Below, one piece after another: positions 24,967 through 32,894 of a DNA stretch of 39,671 bases; position 1 is the stretch's first letter; each line of letters opens with the position of its first letter. The stretch covers positions 1 to 39,671 of the forward strand of contig JABZHP010000006.1 in NCBI GenBank assembly GCA_015258785.1, given 5' to 3'. The translations under genes and the position numbers were made by a program. The stretch comes from Atopobium sp. Lineage in GTDB: Bacteria; Actinomycetota; Coriobacteriia; Coriobacteriales; Atopobiaceae. The notes below the pieces were generated by a model that saw only the letters and a list, made by a program, of their open reading frames with translations, did not search any database and was not told the DNA's origin.

Positions 24967-25896
24967 ATGCTCGACAACACTATCTTGACCGTTTCTGTAC
25001 CTGCTACCTCTGCAAACATTGGCGTCGGCTACGATACGCTGGGTCTTGCGTTTAACCTGCGCGCAAAAATTACGTTTAGGGAATCCCCTACGCTCATCAT
25101 TGACGGCTGCCCTGAGCAGTTCAGAAACGATGACAACCTTGTGTGGACATCGTATATTCGCGCGTGTGAAAAGCTGGGCGAAGAGCCAACTCCTAAGCAC
25201 ATTACTATCGACTCGCCTATTCCGCTTTCCGGCGGACTCGGTTCAAGCTCTACCTGCGTTATTGCAGGTATTGCGGCCGCGATGACCGAGTCTCATAGCG
25301 GCTGGGATCCTGAGCGCGCACTTGACTTTGCCTGCCACTTTGAGGGCCATCCCGACAATGTTGCTCCCGCAATCTATGGTGGCTTGACCTCGTCTTTTGT
25401 CGAAGGTGGTCATACCATTTGTACCAGAAGGCTTGTGGCGCGCGGACTATCTTTTGTCGCAATTGCGCCGCCCTACACGGTTAACACTGAGGATGCCCGT
25501 AAGGTGGTTCCCCAGGAAATCTCACTTGAAACGGCCGTTTACCAGATGGGACGCACTGTTGCTGTCACCCATGCGCTTGAAACAGGAAACGGCGGACTGT
25601 TGGCAGCAGCTTGCAACGACAAGCTTCACGAGCCGTATCGCAAGGAGCTCATCCCCGATTACGAGGAGCTCAAGCAGGTGGCCAAACTTGCTCGCGCATG
25701 TACGTTTGTCATTTCCGGATCTGGCGCTACCATGGTTGCTATCTGCGACTCCCCTGTTACCGCGCGCGCCGTTGCCGAGAATGCCAAGCAGGTCAGAGGC
25801 GACCTCTGGATTCAGATTCTTGAGCCAGCGCTTCTGGGCACCGTCCTCACTTTGGACGACGGTCAGCAGCACCACAACACTTTCGACGAAATTTAA
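24967..25896 (+). CDS. thrB: Homoserine kinase
   Basis: GHMP-family kinase (EC 2.7.1.39) making O-phosphohomoserine for ThrC; 309 residues. VPATSANIGVGYDTLGLAF (11-29) is the N-terminal substrate motif, PLSGGLGSSS (86-95) the ATP-binding loop, and FVISGSGATMVAI near the C-terminus the third GHMP motif. Starts 22 bp after the thrC stop. Downstream lie a 10-bp palindrome (CGGGTACCCG, 25923-25932), a TTCTCGCCA word and the paired repeat elements, but no textbook plus-strand terminator. Confidence 0.96.
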   Translation: MLDNTILTVSVPATSANIGVGYDTLGLAFNLRAKITFRESPTLIIDGCPEQFRNDDNLVWTSYIRACEKLGEEPTPKHITIDSPIPLSGGLGSSSTCVIAGIAAAMTESHSGWDPERALDFACHFEGHPDNVAPAIYGGLTSSFVEGGHTICTRRLVARGLSFVAIAPPYTVNTEDARKVVPQEISLETAVYQMGRTVAVTHALETGNGGLLAAACNDKLHEPYRKELIPDYEELKQVAKLARACTFVISGSGATMVAICDSPVTARAVAENAKQVRGDLWIQILEPALLGTVLTLDDGQQHHNTFDEI

Positions 25897-26009
25897 CGCC
25901 GGCTGTTGGGGGCCTAGCAGCACGGGTACCCGCGCACTCATGAGCGTTCGGGTTTCTCGCCAGGAGCGCCAAAGGCACGTTCTTCTCACTAAGGACGACT
26001 TTGCAACAT

Positions 26010-26132
26010 TGCGCGCCTAAAAAGTGCAAAGAATCTGTATTTGAGACACAGATTCTTTGCAGAAATCAGGCAAATCCACAGTTTCTTTTACATTTTTAGG
26101 CAAAAGTCACAGATTCTTTGCAGAAATCAGGC
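26010..26132. repeat. Repeat element A: framework with three direct copies and one inverted copy of a 14-bp word
   Basis: Begins with TGCGCGCCTAAAAAGTGCA (26010-26028). The inverted word TGCAAAGAATCTGT (26025-26038) then forms a perfect 14-bp hairpin with ACAGATTCTTTGCA (26048-26061). The 25-bp unit CACAGATTCTTTGCAGAAATCAGGC-type sequence occurs at 26047-26071 and exactly again at 26108-26132, with a degenerate copy at 26077-26101; period 30-31 bp. Units are joined by GGCAAA-type spacers. Read on the minus strand the hairpin is followed by CTTTTTAGG, terminator-like. Confidence 0.75.
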
Positions 26133-26163
26133 GCGTGAAGATAGGCTGCGCTGCTCCAAATTT

Positions 26164-26273
26164 TGCGCGCCTGAAAACTGCACCGTGTCTGAGTAAAACA
26201 GCTCAGACATGACGAGAAAAACCGGCAAATAACTCAGATATGGCCTGCTTTTTCGGCAAATTACTCAGACACG
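26164..26273. repeat. Repeat element B: same framework, different repeated word
   Basis: Begins with TGCGCGCCTGAAAACTGCA (26164-26182), two mismatches from the start of element A, 154 bp away. The inverted word CGTGTCTGAG (26184-26193) is followed by direct copies CTCAGACATG (26202), CTCAGATATG (26233) and CTCAGACACG (26264) at exactly 31-bp period; the third is its perfect complement. Spacers again contain CGGCAAAT, and copy two is followed by a T5 run as in element A. The repeated word differs wholly from that in A. Confidence 0.7.
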
Positions 26274-26282
26274 ACAACAAAA

Positions 26283-26311
26283 CCCGGCTCCTACGTTGTG
26301 TGGGAGCCGGG
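26283..26311 (-). terminator. Terminator of the liv operon
   Basis: CCCGGCTCC / GGAGCCGGG 9-bp stem with an 11-nt loop, followed on the minus strand by TTTTGTTGT, about 83 bp after the livF stop codon. The interval 26320-26393 is rich in recurring AAGTCGCG/GCAAGTCGC words. Confidence 0.85.
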
Positions 26312-26393
26312 ATGTCGTTTAAGTCGCGTTTTACGCAAGTCGCACTAACCGCAGCGTTGCGTTTTCCGCAAAGCGCGTGTACCGCAAGTCGCG

Positions 26394-27143
26394 TTATGCG
26401 CCGAGGTAGGCCTTGCGAACGTCATCGTCGTGCAGGAGTTCCTGGCCAGTTCCGTGCTTAGCAACCTTGCCAAGCTCAAGAACGTACGCGCGGTCAGCAA
26501 CCTTAAGTGCCATATTAGCGTTCTGCTCAACCAGCAAAATGGTGGTTCCTGCATCGCCGAGCTGGCGAATAATCTGGAAGATTTCCTCAATCAGAATAGG
26601 AGCCAGACCCATGGAAGGCTCGTCAAGCATCAGCAGCTTTGGTCTGCTCATCAGAGCACGACCCATGGCAAGCATCTGCTGCTCGCCACCAGACAGCGTT
26701 CCTGCCAGCTGATTCTTGCGCTCACGAAGACGTGGAAAATGCTCGTAGACCATCTTGACGGTCTTTGCATTCTGGGAATCGGACTGAGTATAGCCGCCCA
26801 TCTCAAGGTTTTCGGCAACACTCATGCGAGAAAACACGCGGCGGCCCTCAGGGCACAATGCCAGGCCAGCCTCAACAATCTTGTGTGCGCGCTGGCCTAC
26901 AAGGTTTTTCTCGTCAAGTCTAATGGTGCCAGAGTCAGGCTTTACCAGACCAGCAATGGTGTTCAGCGTAGTTGATTTACCTGCACCGTTTGCACCAATT
27001 AGGGTAACAATCTCGCCCTCGTGGATGTCAAAAGAGATACCCTGAACTGCATGGATTGCGCCATAAGAAACGTTAAGGTCCTTGACGGACAGCAAGGGTT
27101 TTTCTGCGCCTGCTGCCTGAGTATTTGTAGTTTCAGCGGCCAT
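26394..27143 (-). CDS. livF: Branched-chain amino acid ABC transporter ATP-binding protein LivF
   Basis: 249-residue cytoplasmic ATPase of the HAAT importer. Walker A GANGAGKST (50-58), Q-loop, signature LSGGE (150-154) and Walker B LLMLDEP (170-176) are intact; GLALCPEGRRVFSRMSV and DEPSMGLAPILIEEIF are characteristic of LivF. The start overlaps the livG stop by one base (TAATG) with AGGAGGTG upstream. The first 15 residues (Ala/Thr/Gln-rich) extend beyond the usual N-terminus. Last gene of the operon. Confidence 0.96.
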   Translation of the reverse strand: MAAETTNTQAAGAEKPLLSVKDLNVSYGAIHAVQGISFDIHEGEIVTLIGANGAGKSTTLNTIAGLVKPDSGTIRLDEKNLVGQRAHKIVEAGLALCPEGRRVFSRMSVAENLEMGGYTQSDSQNAKTVKMVYEHFPRLRERKNQLAGTLSGGEQQMLAMGRALMSRPKLLMLDEPSMGLAPILIEEIFQIIRQLGDAGTTILLVEQNANMALKVADRAYVLELGKVAKHGTGQELLHDDDVRKAYLGA

Positions 27144-27988
27144 TAGCGCACCTCCTGCTTTCCAAGATAAGCCTCGATAACGCGAGGATTGTTCTGAACT
27201 TCTTCTGGCGTACCTTTTGCAATAATGTTGCCGTGATCAAGAACGGCCAGGCCCTCGCAAATACCCATAACAAACTTCATATCATGCTCGATGAGAAGAA
27301 CGGCAATCTTGAAGTCGTCACGAATCTTAAGGACATTCTCCATAAGCTCGTCGGTCTCTGCTGGATTCATACCTGCAGCTGGCTCGTCAAGCAGCAAAAT
27401 CTTTGGCTGAGTTGCCAGAGCACGAAGAATCTCAAGCTTGCGCTGAGCGCCATAAGGCAGGTTACCTGCAAGGGTATTTGCAAGGTTCTCCATGCCAAAA
27501 ATGCGAAGCAGCTCTCGAGCGTTATCGGCGCTCTCTTTCTCCTGCTTCCAGTGAGCTGGAAGACGAAGGACGTCCTCAAAGAAATGAGACGTCATGTGGC
27601 TGCCCTGACCAACCTGAATGTTCTCCATAACAGTCATGTTGTTGAACAGACGAATGTTCTGGAAGGTACGAGCAATGCCCATGTGGTTTGCCTCAACAAC
27701 GCTCTTACCAGCAAGATCATAGCCGTCAATCATAACGGTACCACGGGTTGGCTTGTAGACGTTGGTAAGCAAGTTAAAAACAGTTGTTTTACCTGCACCG
27801 TTAGGACCAATGATGCCAGAAATCTCGGTAGGACCAAGAGCAATGTTGAAGTCATTAACAGCCGTCAAGCCACCAAAGTCAATGCCCAAGTGTTCAGCCT
27901 GAAGAACTGGAATTGCACCAAGGTCTCGCTCAGGAATGAGGTTGGGAGACTCTTGCCTGATAAGTTTTGTGGTGTTTTTAGTTGCCAT
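27143..27988 (-). CDS. livG: Branched-chain amino acid ABC transporter ATP-binding protein LivG
   Basis: 281-residue partner ATPase of LivF. Walker A GPNGAGKTT (61-69), IARTFQNIRLFNNMTVMENI as the Q-loop region, LPYGAQRKLEILRALA as the LivG-type signature, and LLLDEPAAGMNPAE as Walker B. VLLIEHDMKFVMGICEGLAVLDHG is the usual LivG C-terminal segment. It starts six bases after livM, its AGGAGG lying over the end of livM. It has an extra N-terminal stretch of about 25 residues before the first strand. Confidence 0.96.
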   Translation of the reverse strand: MATKNTTKLIRQESPNLIPERDLGAIPVLQAEHLGIDFGGLTAVNDFNIALGPTEISGIIGPNGAGKTTVFNLLTNVYKPTRGTVMIDGYDLAGKSVVEANHMGIARTFQNIRLFNNMTVMENIQVGQGSHMTSHFFEDVLRLPAHWKQEKESADNARELLRIFGMENLANTLAGNLPYGAQRKLEILRALATQPKILLLDEPAAGMNPAETDELMENVLKIRDDFKIAVLLIEHDMKFVMGICEGLAVLDHGNIIAKGTPEEVQNNPRVIEAYLGKQEVR

Positions 27989-27993
27989 CGCTC

Positions 27994-29211
27994 TTACGCC
28001 TCCTTCGAATCAGTTGAGGCTTCTGCCTGCGCGTCTGCCTGCGTATCTGCCTGAACACCCGCCTGCGCGTTGACCTGTACACCAGCCTGCTCATCCGAGT
28101 CATCCTTGTTCCAAGGAAAATCCCTATTCATGACTCGCTCAATAATGCGAGACAGCGAGAAGTCATAGGAGCCAAACAGACCCTCTGGTCTAAAGATCAT
28201 GACCAGAATCAACACGATTGCATAAGCAACCATGCGGTAGTCAGCAAAGGCACGTAGAGCCTCTGGGAGTACGGTCAGGACAGTTGCGGACACAACGGAA
28301 CCAAACATAGAGCCCATGCCACCAAGAACAACCATAACCAGAATCTCAACAGACTTCATGAAGCCAAACTTGGCAGGCGCCATAACGCCAATGCAGCCCG
28401 CGTAAAGGCCGCCGGCAATACCAGCAAGGAATGCGGAGAAAACAAAGGCCAGAGTCTTGTAATACGTGGTGTTAACACCTGAAGCCTCTGCTGCAATCTC
28501 GTTATCGCGGATGGCGAGAATAGCGCGTCCATGCCTAGACTTCATAAGAGTATGAATAGCAAAAATGGCAAGCGAGACAACAATTGCTGTGTTCAGGTAA
28601 CCCGTATATGCAGGAATACCCGTGAGACCAGATGCGCCACCAGTAAGCTTGAATCCAAGAGCGGAGTCAATGTTAACCAGGACAACGCGGATGATCTCTG
28701 CAAAGCCCAGGGTAATAATGGCCAGGTAATCACCACGAAGACGCAGTGCTGGAATACCAATAACCACACCCATAAGAGCAGCGCAAATACCGCCGAACAA
28801 AAGGCCAACAACAAAAAGAATTACTGCTGGTGTAGAACCTGAAGCCATGGATTGAGCATCCAGTCCAAAGAGTGGCATCATGCGAATAATGAAGATTGCA
28901 CAGGCATAGCCACCAATGGACATGAAACCAGCGTGACCCAGAGGAAGCTGTCCCAGATATCCGGTAACAATGTTCAGAGAAACGGTCATCAAAACATAAA
29001 CGCCGATTTGCTCAAAAACAACGGTCTGATAGCGAGAAATAAGGCCCTCTCCTACCAGGAAGTTTCCACCAAAGACAAAAAGTGCAACAAGAATTGCATT
29101 GATGGCATAGCGAGCAGGCATAGTAAGCTCACGGCGCTGACCATCTTTTCCACCAAAACCAGTGACAATTACTGGGTTGTGGTTGTTATCGCGTGGATAC
29201 ATTTTAGTCAT
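27994..29211 (-). CDS. livM: Branched-chain amino acid ABC transporter permease LivM
   Basis: 405-residue membrane permease. Start 29211 (MTKMYPRDNN) has AAGGAGG five bases upstream, overlapping the livH stop; the earlier in-frame ATG has none. About ten membrane segments follow YAINAILVALFVFGGNFLV. The family signature LRGDYLAIITLGFAEIIRVVLVN is present, with GKDGQRRELTMPARY before the first helix. Beyond the usual end at FGSYDFSLSRIIERV it carries a cytoplasmic tail of about 45 residues built from degenerate A-G-V-Q / A-D-A-Q repeats. Confidence 0.94.
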   Translation of the reverse strand: MTKMYPRDNNHNPVIVTGFGGKDGQRRELTMPARYAINAILVALFVFGGNFLVGEGLISRYQTVVFEQIGVYVLMTVSLNIVTGYLGQLPLGHAGFMSIGGYACAIFIIRMMPLFGLDAQSMASGSTPAVILFVVGLLFGGICAALMGVVIGIPALRLRGDYLAIITLGFAEIIRVVLVNIDSALGFKLTGGASGLTGIPAYTGYLNTAIVVSLAIFAIHTLMKSRHGRAILAIRDNEIAAEASGVNTTYYKTLAFVFSAFLAGIAGGLYAGCIGVMAPAKFGFMKSVEILVMVVLGGMGSMFGSVVSATVLTVLPEALRAFADYRMVAYAIVLILVMIFRPEGLFGSYDFSLSRIIERVMNRDFPWNKDDSDEQAGVQVNAQAGVQADTQADAQAEASTDSKEA

Positions 29212-29221
29212 GTGAGCCTCC

Positions 29222-30094
29222 TTACACTTTCTCGGTAACTGGTCGACCAAGCAGGCCAGTTGGTTTGACAACAAGAACAAGAATCAAGAGTAAGAAGACT
29301 ACCGCATCCTGCCAGACAGACAGGCCAAAGGCAGCAACAAAGACCTCGGAGAAGCCAACAATAAGGCCGCCAATAACAGCGCCAGGAATGGAGCCAATGC
29401 CGCCAAGAACTGCTGCAACAAAAGCCTTGGTGCCCAGCATGACGCCCATGGTAGGAGAAACCTGCTGGTATGCCATGGAGTACAGAATAGCTGCAATGCC
29501 TGCCAGAGCGGAACCAACTGCAAAGGTAAAGCTAATAGTGCTATTGACGTTGACGCCCATCAGACGAGCAGCGCCCATATCCTCAGAAACGGCACGCATT
29601 GCCTTACCAAGACGAGTCTTCTGAACCAAAAGGGTCAGAACAACGGTTGCCACAATAGTAACGGCAACAGTCAAAAGTGCCGTGCCGGAGAGCGTCGAAC
29701 CAAATACCTGAACAGTTCCCAGGTCAATGATGCTTGGAACAACCTTAGCGTCAGCGCCCAGGAGTAGCTGAACGCCGTTCTCAAGCAGGTAAGAGACACC
29801 AATTGCGGTGATCAGAATAGAAAGCCTTGGAGCTTCTCTGAGTGGTGCATAGGCAACCTTGTCGATGAGGACGCCAAGCAAAACGCAGCCAAAAATGGCG
29901 AGAAGAACGGCGATTGCAGGATTGAGTCCTAACTGAACAAGCGCAATCCAAGCAACGTAGGAGCCAAACATGATGATGTCACCATGTGCAAAGTTAAGAA
30001 GCAAGATGATGCCGTACACCATTGTGTAACCAAGCGCCACCAGTGCGTAAATACTGCCCAATTGAAGTCCATTGAGCACCTGAGTCAAAAACAT
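29222..30094 (-). CDS. livH: Branched-chain amino acid ABC transporter permease LivH
   Basis: 290-residue permease partner of LivM with about eight membrane segments. LQLGSIYALVALGYTMVYGIILLLNFAHGD at the N-terminus and MRAVSEDMGAARLMGVNVN near the middle are classic LivH features, as is the GGIGSIPGAVIGGLIVGFSE loop that contacts the ATPase. It starts 15 bp after the binding-protein stop. Normal length, nothing odd. Confidence 0.96.
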   Translation of the reverse strand: MFLTQVLNGLQLGSIYALVALGYTMVYGIILLLNFAHGDIIMFGSYVAWIALVQLGLNPAIAVLLAIFGCVLLGVLIDKVAYAPLREAPRLSILITAIGVSYLLENGVQLLLGADAKVVPSIIDLGTVQVFGSTLSGTALLTVAVTIVATVVLTLLVQKTRLGKAMRAVSEDMGAARLMGVNVNSTISFTFAVGSALAGIAAILYSMAYQQVSPTMGVMLGTKAFVAAVLGGIGSIPGAVIGGLIVGFSEVFVAAFGLSVWQDAVVFLLLILVLVVKPTGLLGRPVTEKV

Positions 30095-30109
30095 CTGAGG
30101 TTCTCTTTT

Positions 30110-31291
30110 CTATGAAGGATTGATCGTGTCATAGATGGACTCTTTGCCATCTTTAAAGGTAATAATCAAGGTGGACTTCACTGGGTCACCTGTTCCCTGA
30201 TATGAAAGGGTTCCAGTAACACCTTCGACCACACCAGATGCAATAGCGTCAATAATTGCTTGCCTATACTCATTAGAGTTGTAGGTATAACCACGTTTCT
30301 CGACAGTCTTAAGAGCAGAGCAAAGAATCATTGCTGCGTCATAGCCCAAAGAACAGAAGTTAGTTGGAGCCTCACCGTATTCCTCGGTATAAGCCTTAAC
30401 AAAATGCTGAACTTTTTCATCTGGATTTGAAGCAACAAATGCAGAACAATAGAAGCAACCTTCAAGGTCAGCTGCAGAAGCATAGTCCTGCTCACCGCCA
30501 ATAATGCCTGCCCAACCATCTGCACCCATAAAAGGCTTCTTGCAGCCAAGGTGACGAGCCTGCGTCACAATCTTACCGTTATCCTGGTAATAGTTTGGTG
30601 CCAAGATAGCATCAGGATCAAGTCCGATAATGCTGGTAAGCTGGGCGTTAAAGTCAACAGCTCCTGTTGGGTAACCTTGCTGAGATACAACCTCAACACC
30701 CAACTCACGAGCCCTCTGAACAAATGCGTTATTAACGCCAATCTCGTAATCGCCGCCGGAGTTAAAGATGGTTCCTACGCGCTGATAACCCTGCTTTTTA
30801 GCAAACTCTGCAAGAACAACGCCCTGGAACGGGTCAGTTACGGTAGCGCGGAACATGTTGTGGCCATGCGCTACAACATCTTCGGCGGTAGCGGATGCGG
30901 TTACACAGGGGATGTTGTCCAGTACCGATTTCTGTGCCAGTGCAATGGTGGGCGTTGAGGTAACGTCTCCAAGAATTGCACAGACATTCTCGTCAAGAAG
31001 CTTGTTATAGACAAGAATGGCCTCAGTTGAATCACCCTTCTCGTCCTCAACAATAGGGACAATCTGGCGTCCGTTAACGCCACCCTTCTTGTTGAACTCC
31101 TTGAGGTACAAAAGAACGCCACTTCGCACAGCAAGGCCATACTGAGCAACGTCGCCGGTGAATGGGCCCATCACGCCAACGTAGATGGAGTTAGGGTCTT
31201 GGTTCTTTGGCGAACAACCCGCTAGAGCAAACGACCCCGCAATGGTCCCGGCCACCTCCAAAAAGCGTCGTCGCGTTAGCTTATGTGCCAT
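30110..31291 (-). CDS. livK: Branched-chain amino acid-binding lipoprotein (LivK/LivJ family)
   Basis: 393 residues. Start 31291 (MAHKLTRRRFLEVAGTIAGS) is preferred: AAGGAG lies six bases upstream, whereas an ATG six bases earlier abuts that site. The signal has a twin-arginine motif TRRRFLEV and lipobox LAGC with Cys26. The mature part is a type I periplasmic-binding fold: IYVGVMGPFTGDVAQYGLAVRSGV, then EDEKGDSTEAILVYNKLLDENV, YAILG-like text and GYDAAMILCSALK. It is first gene of livKHMGF. Ligands leucine/isoleucine/valine are inferred from the family; other amino acids or amides are possible. Confidence 0.93.
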   Translation of the reverse strand: MAHKLTRRRFLEVAGTIAGSFALAGCSPKNQDPNSIYVGVMGPFTGDVAQYGLAVRSGVLLYLKEFNKKGGVNGRQIVPIVEDEKGDSTEAILVYNKLLDENVCAILGDVTSTPTIALAQKSVLDNIPCVTASATAEDVVAHGHNMFRATVTDPFQGVVLAEFAKKQGYQRVGTIFNSGGDYEIGVNNAFVQRARELGVEVVSQQGYPTGAVDFNAQLTSIIGLDPDAILAPNYYQDNGKIVTQARHLGCKKPFMGADGWAGIIGGEQDYASAADLEGCFYCSAFVASNPDEKVQHFVKAYTEEYGEAPTNFCSLGYDAAMILCSALKTVEKRGYTYNSNEYRQAIIDAIASGVVEGVTGTLSYQGTGDPVKSTLIITFKDGKESIYDTINPS

Positions 31292-31339
31292 ATTCATCTC
31301 CTTTTCTCCATAGCGTTGAATATGTGACACAACACAATA

Positions 31340-31371
31340 TGGCTGCAGTCCTTAAAAAAGAACCACAGCCA
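31340..31371 (-). terminator. Hairpin between the unknown membrane protein gene and livK
   Basis: TGGCTG / CAGCCA outer stem with an inner GTTC/GGAC stem and a T-rich loop. On the minus strand it is followed by TATTGTGTTG, a poor U-tract. It may end the upstream gene or be a livK leader hairpin. Confidence 0.35.
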
Positions 31372-31490
31372 AAAAATGTTATCTAACTTGAAATAATTTT
31401 AGAGAAACCGGATGTTTCTACGAGCTCCAGCCTTTCGCGACGGTTGCGCGGTTGTCTTCTAACTACCCGCAGCTGACCTACGTGCGCTAC

Positions 31491-32894
31491 TTACGCCTCA
31501 CGTACCAGCGGAAGCTCACCGGCAAAGTGACGAGGCTTGTAAGAGGCCTTATCTGCGCTGGTCTTCTCGCCAAGATCAAGCGAAGAAATCTTCTTCATCT
31601 TGCTGGTACCGCCCTCAATGAGGCGAAGCAGCTCGCGTGTTGGTCTCTCGTCAGCCGCCTGAAGCTCAGCTGCCATCTCACGCTCAACCGCATCAAAGAT
31701 GTCCTGAACATGCGACGTAGTATCGTTTGTAGCCTTGACCAGCGGCATTGCGGTTGATTGTGCAACTACACCAGCGTAGTTTGGCTCGCGAGAAGGACGC
31801 ATCTGAGCTGCGGTAACCTTGAAAGACGCAGCAGGTTTTGCACCCGACAACTCCACTGGACTTGCAACTTCAGCCTCAGCAGCGGCCTGACCAATGAGCG
31901 GCAACTGCACTGGATGATACTTGCGCATCTGCTGCTGATCATGGCGAGCTAGATGCTCGTCCATTGCAGCCAGCGCAAGCGTCCAATCATCAGCATGCTC
32001 AAGCTCGTCAATCGTACGCTTCTCAGGGAAGACTCCCTGGTCAACGTAAGAGATACGGCTAGAAATATCAGCAGCATGGTTGGTAAAGTCTTCAGGAATA
32101 GCCTCGGCACCAATCTCAGCAATACCAAAATCGCGCGTAATGGACTCTTCGCCCACAGCCTTAGTCCACCAAGCTGTACCAACGTCACCAACGGTTCCGT
32201 CAGCACGCTCGATAATGGGCAGACCGTCCATAGGATCTTGTCCTAAGCGCTCAAGAAGTACGGCAGCAGCACCCTTTGCTCGCGCAACGGTGCGCTCACG
32301 CCAGCTCAAAAGCTTGGTGTAGTTCTCTGCAATCTGCGCGTAGTCGTTTGTAGAGTGCGCAGGAGCCTTCTTTGCACGAACGGGAAGAACACCCTCAGCA
32401 GTCGTGCTTACAACCTGCGCCTTCTTTGCAGGTGACTCGGCAGGCTGGACAGGCAGCTCGGTAGACTGAACACGGATGGAACCAGTCATGTCCCACTGAG
32501 AAGCCCTCATGTGCTTTGGCTTGTACGCAGCAATCGAGCGCCTTGAAGAGTCCAACGGAATCACAATGCTCTCTTCTGGCGAGAAGTTCGATGCAGCTGA
32601 GACCTGCTTTGAAGATAGAGCCTCATCTGAGCTCTGGAACGTTGCAGCTGACTGGCTCTTTGCTTCTACCTCATCGATTTTCTCGCCACGATTTACCGAG
32701 CGAGAGACTACCAAGGCCGCACCAGAAATGACTGCAACCGCAGCAAGTCCCACTCCAATGCCTGTAAAGATTGCACCAAGAGGCGTTTGACGAATTTCAT
32801 TAGCGGTAAGGGCATACGCAGATGCTGGCTCTGCTACCAGAACCAGTCCACTGAGCAGGCCGGCGACTACTGCCGGATTCCTACCTTCTGTCAT
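31491..32894 (-). CDS. Unrecognised membrane-anchored protein
   Basis: I do not recognise this gene. It has 467 residues from the ATG at 32894 (GGGGGAG upstream). Residues 8-27 (VVAGLLSGLVLVAEPASA) look like a signal peptide or first helix. Residues about 38-63 (TPLGAIFTGIGVGLAAVAVISGAALVV) are a clear membrane helix followed by a basic S-R-S-V-N-R-G. The remaining 400 residues are hydrophilic and Ala/Glu-rich. Near the centre is a better-ordered stretch (NDYAQIAENYTKLLSWRERT, then LLERLGQDPMDGLPIIERAD) that may be a folded domain. The C-terminus is a charged tail. Topology, either cytoplasmic or outside, is uncertain. It stands alone between livK and rho and contains three TTCTCGCCA words. 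Confidence 0.7.
   Translation of the reverse strand: MTEGRNPAVVAGLLSGLVLVAEPASAYALTANEIRQTPLGAIFTGIGVGLAAVAVISGAALVVSRSVNRGEKIDEVEAKSQSAATFQSSDEALSSKQVSAASNFSPEESIVIPLDSSRRSIAAYKPKHMRASQWDMTGSIRVQSTELPVQPAESPAKKAQVVSTTAEGVLPVRAKKAPAHSTNDYAQIAENYTKLLSWRERTVARAKGAAAVLLERLGQDPMDGLPIIERADGTVGDVGTAWWTKAVGEESITRDFGIAEIGAEAIPEDFTNHAADISSRISYVDQGVFPEKRTIDELEHADDWTLALAAMDEHLARHDQQQMRKYHPVQLPLIGQAAAEAEVASPVELSGAKPAASFKVTAAQMRPSREPNYAGVVAQSTAMPLVKATNDTTSHVQDIFDAVEREMAAELQAADERPTRELLRLIEGGTSKMKKISSLDLGEKTSADKASYKPRHFAGELPLVREA

Noticed and set aside
26047..26132. Short direct repeats as a CRISPR array
   Set aside because: Repeats of about 25 bp with spacers of about 5 bp, one copy degenerate, and an inverted copy; no spacer-length regularity and no cas genes.
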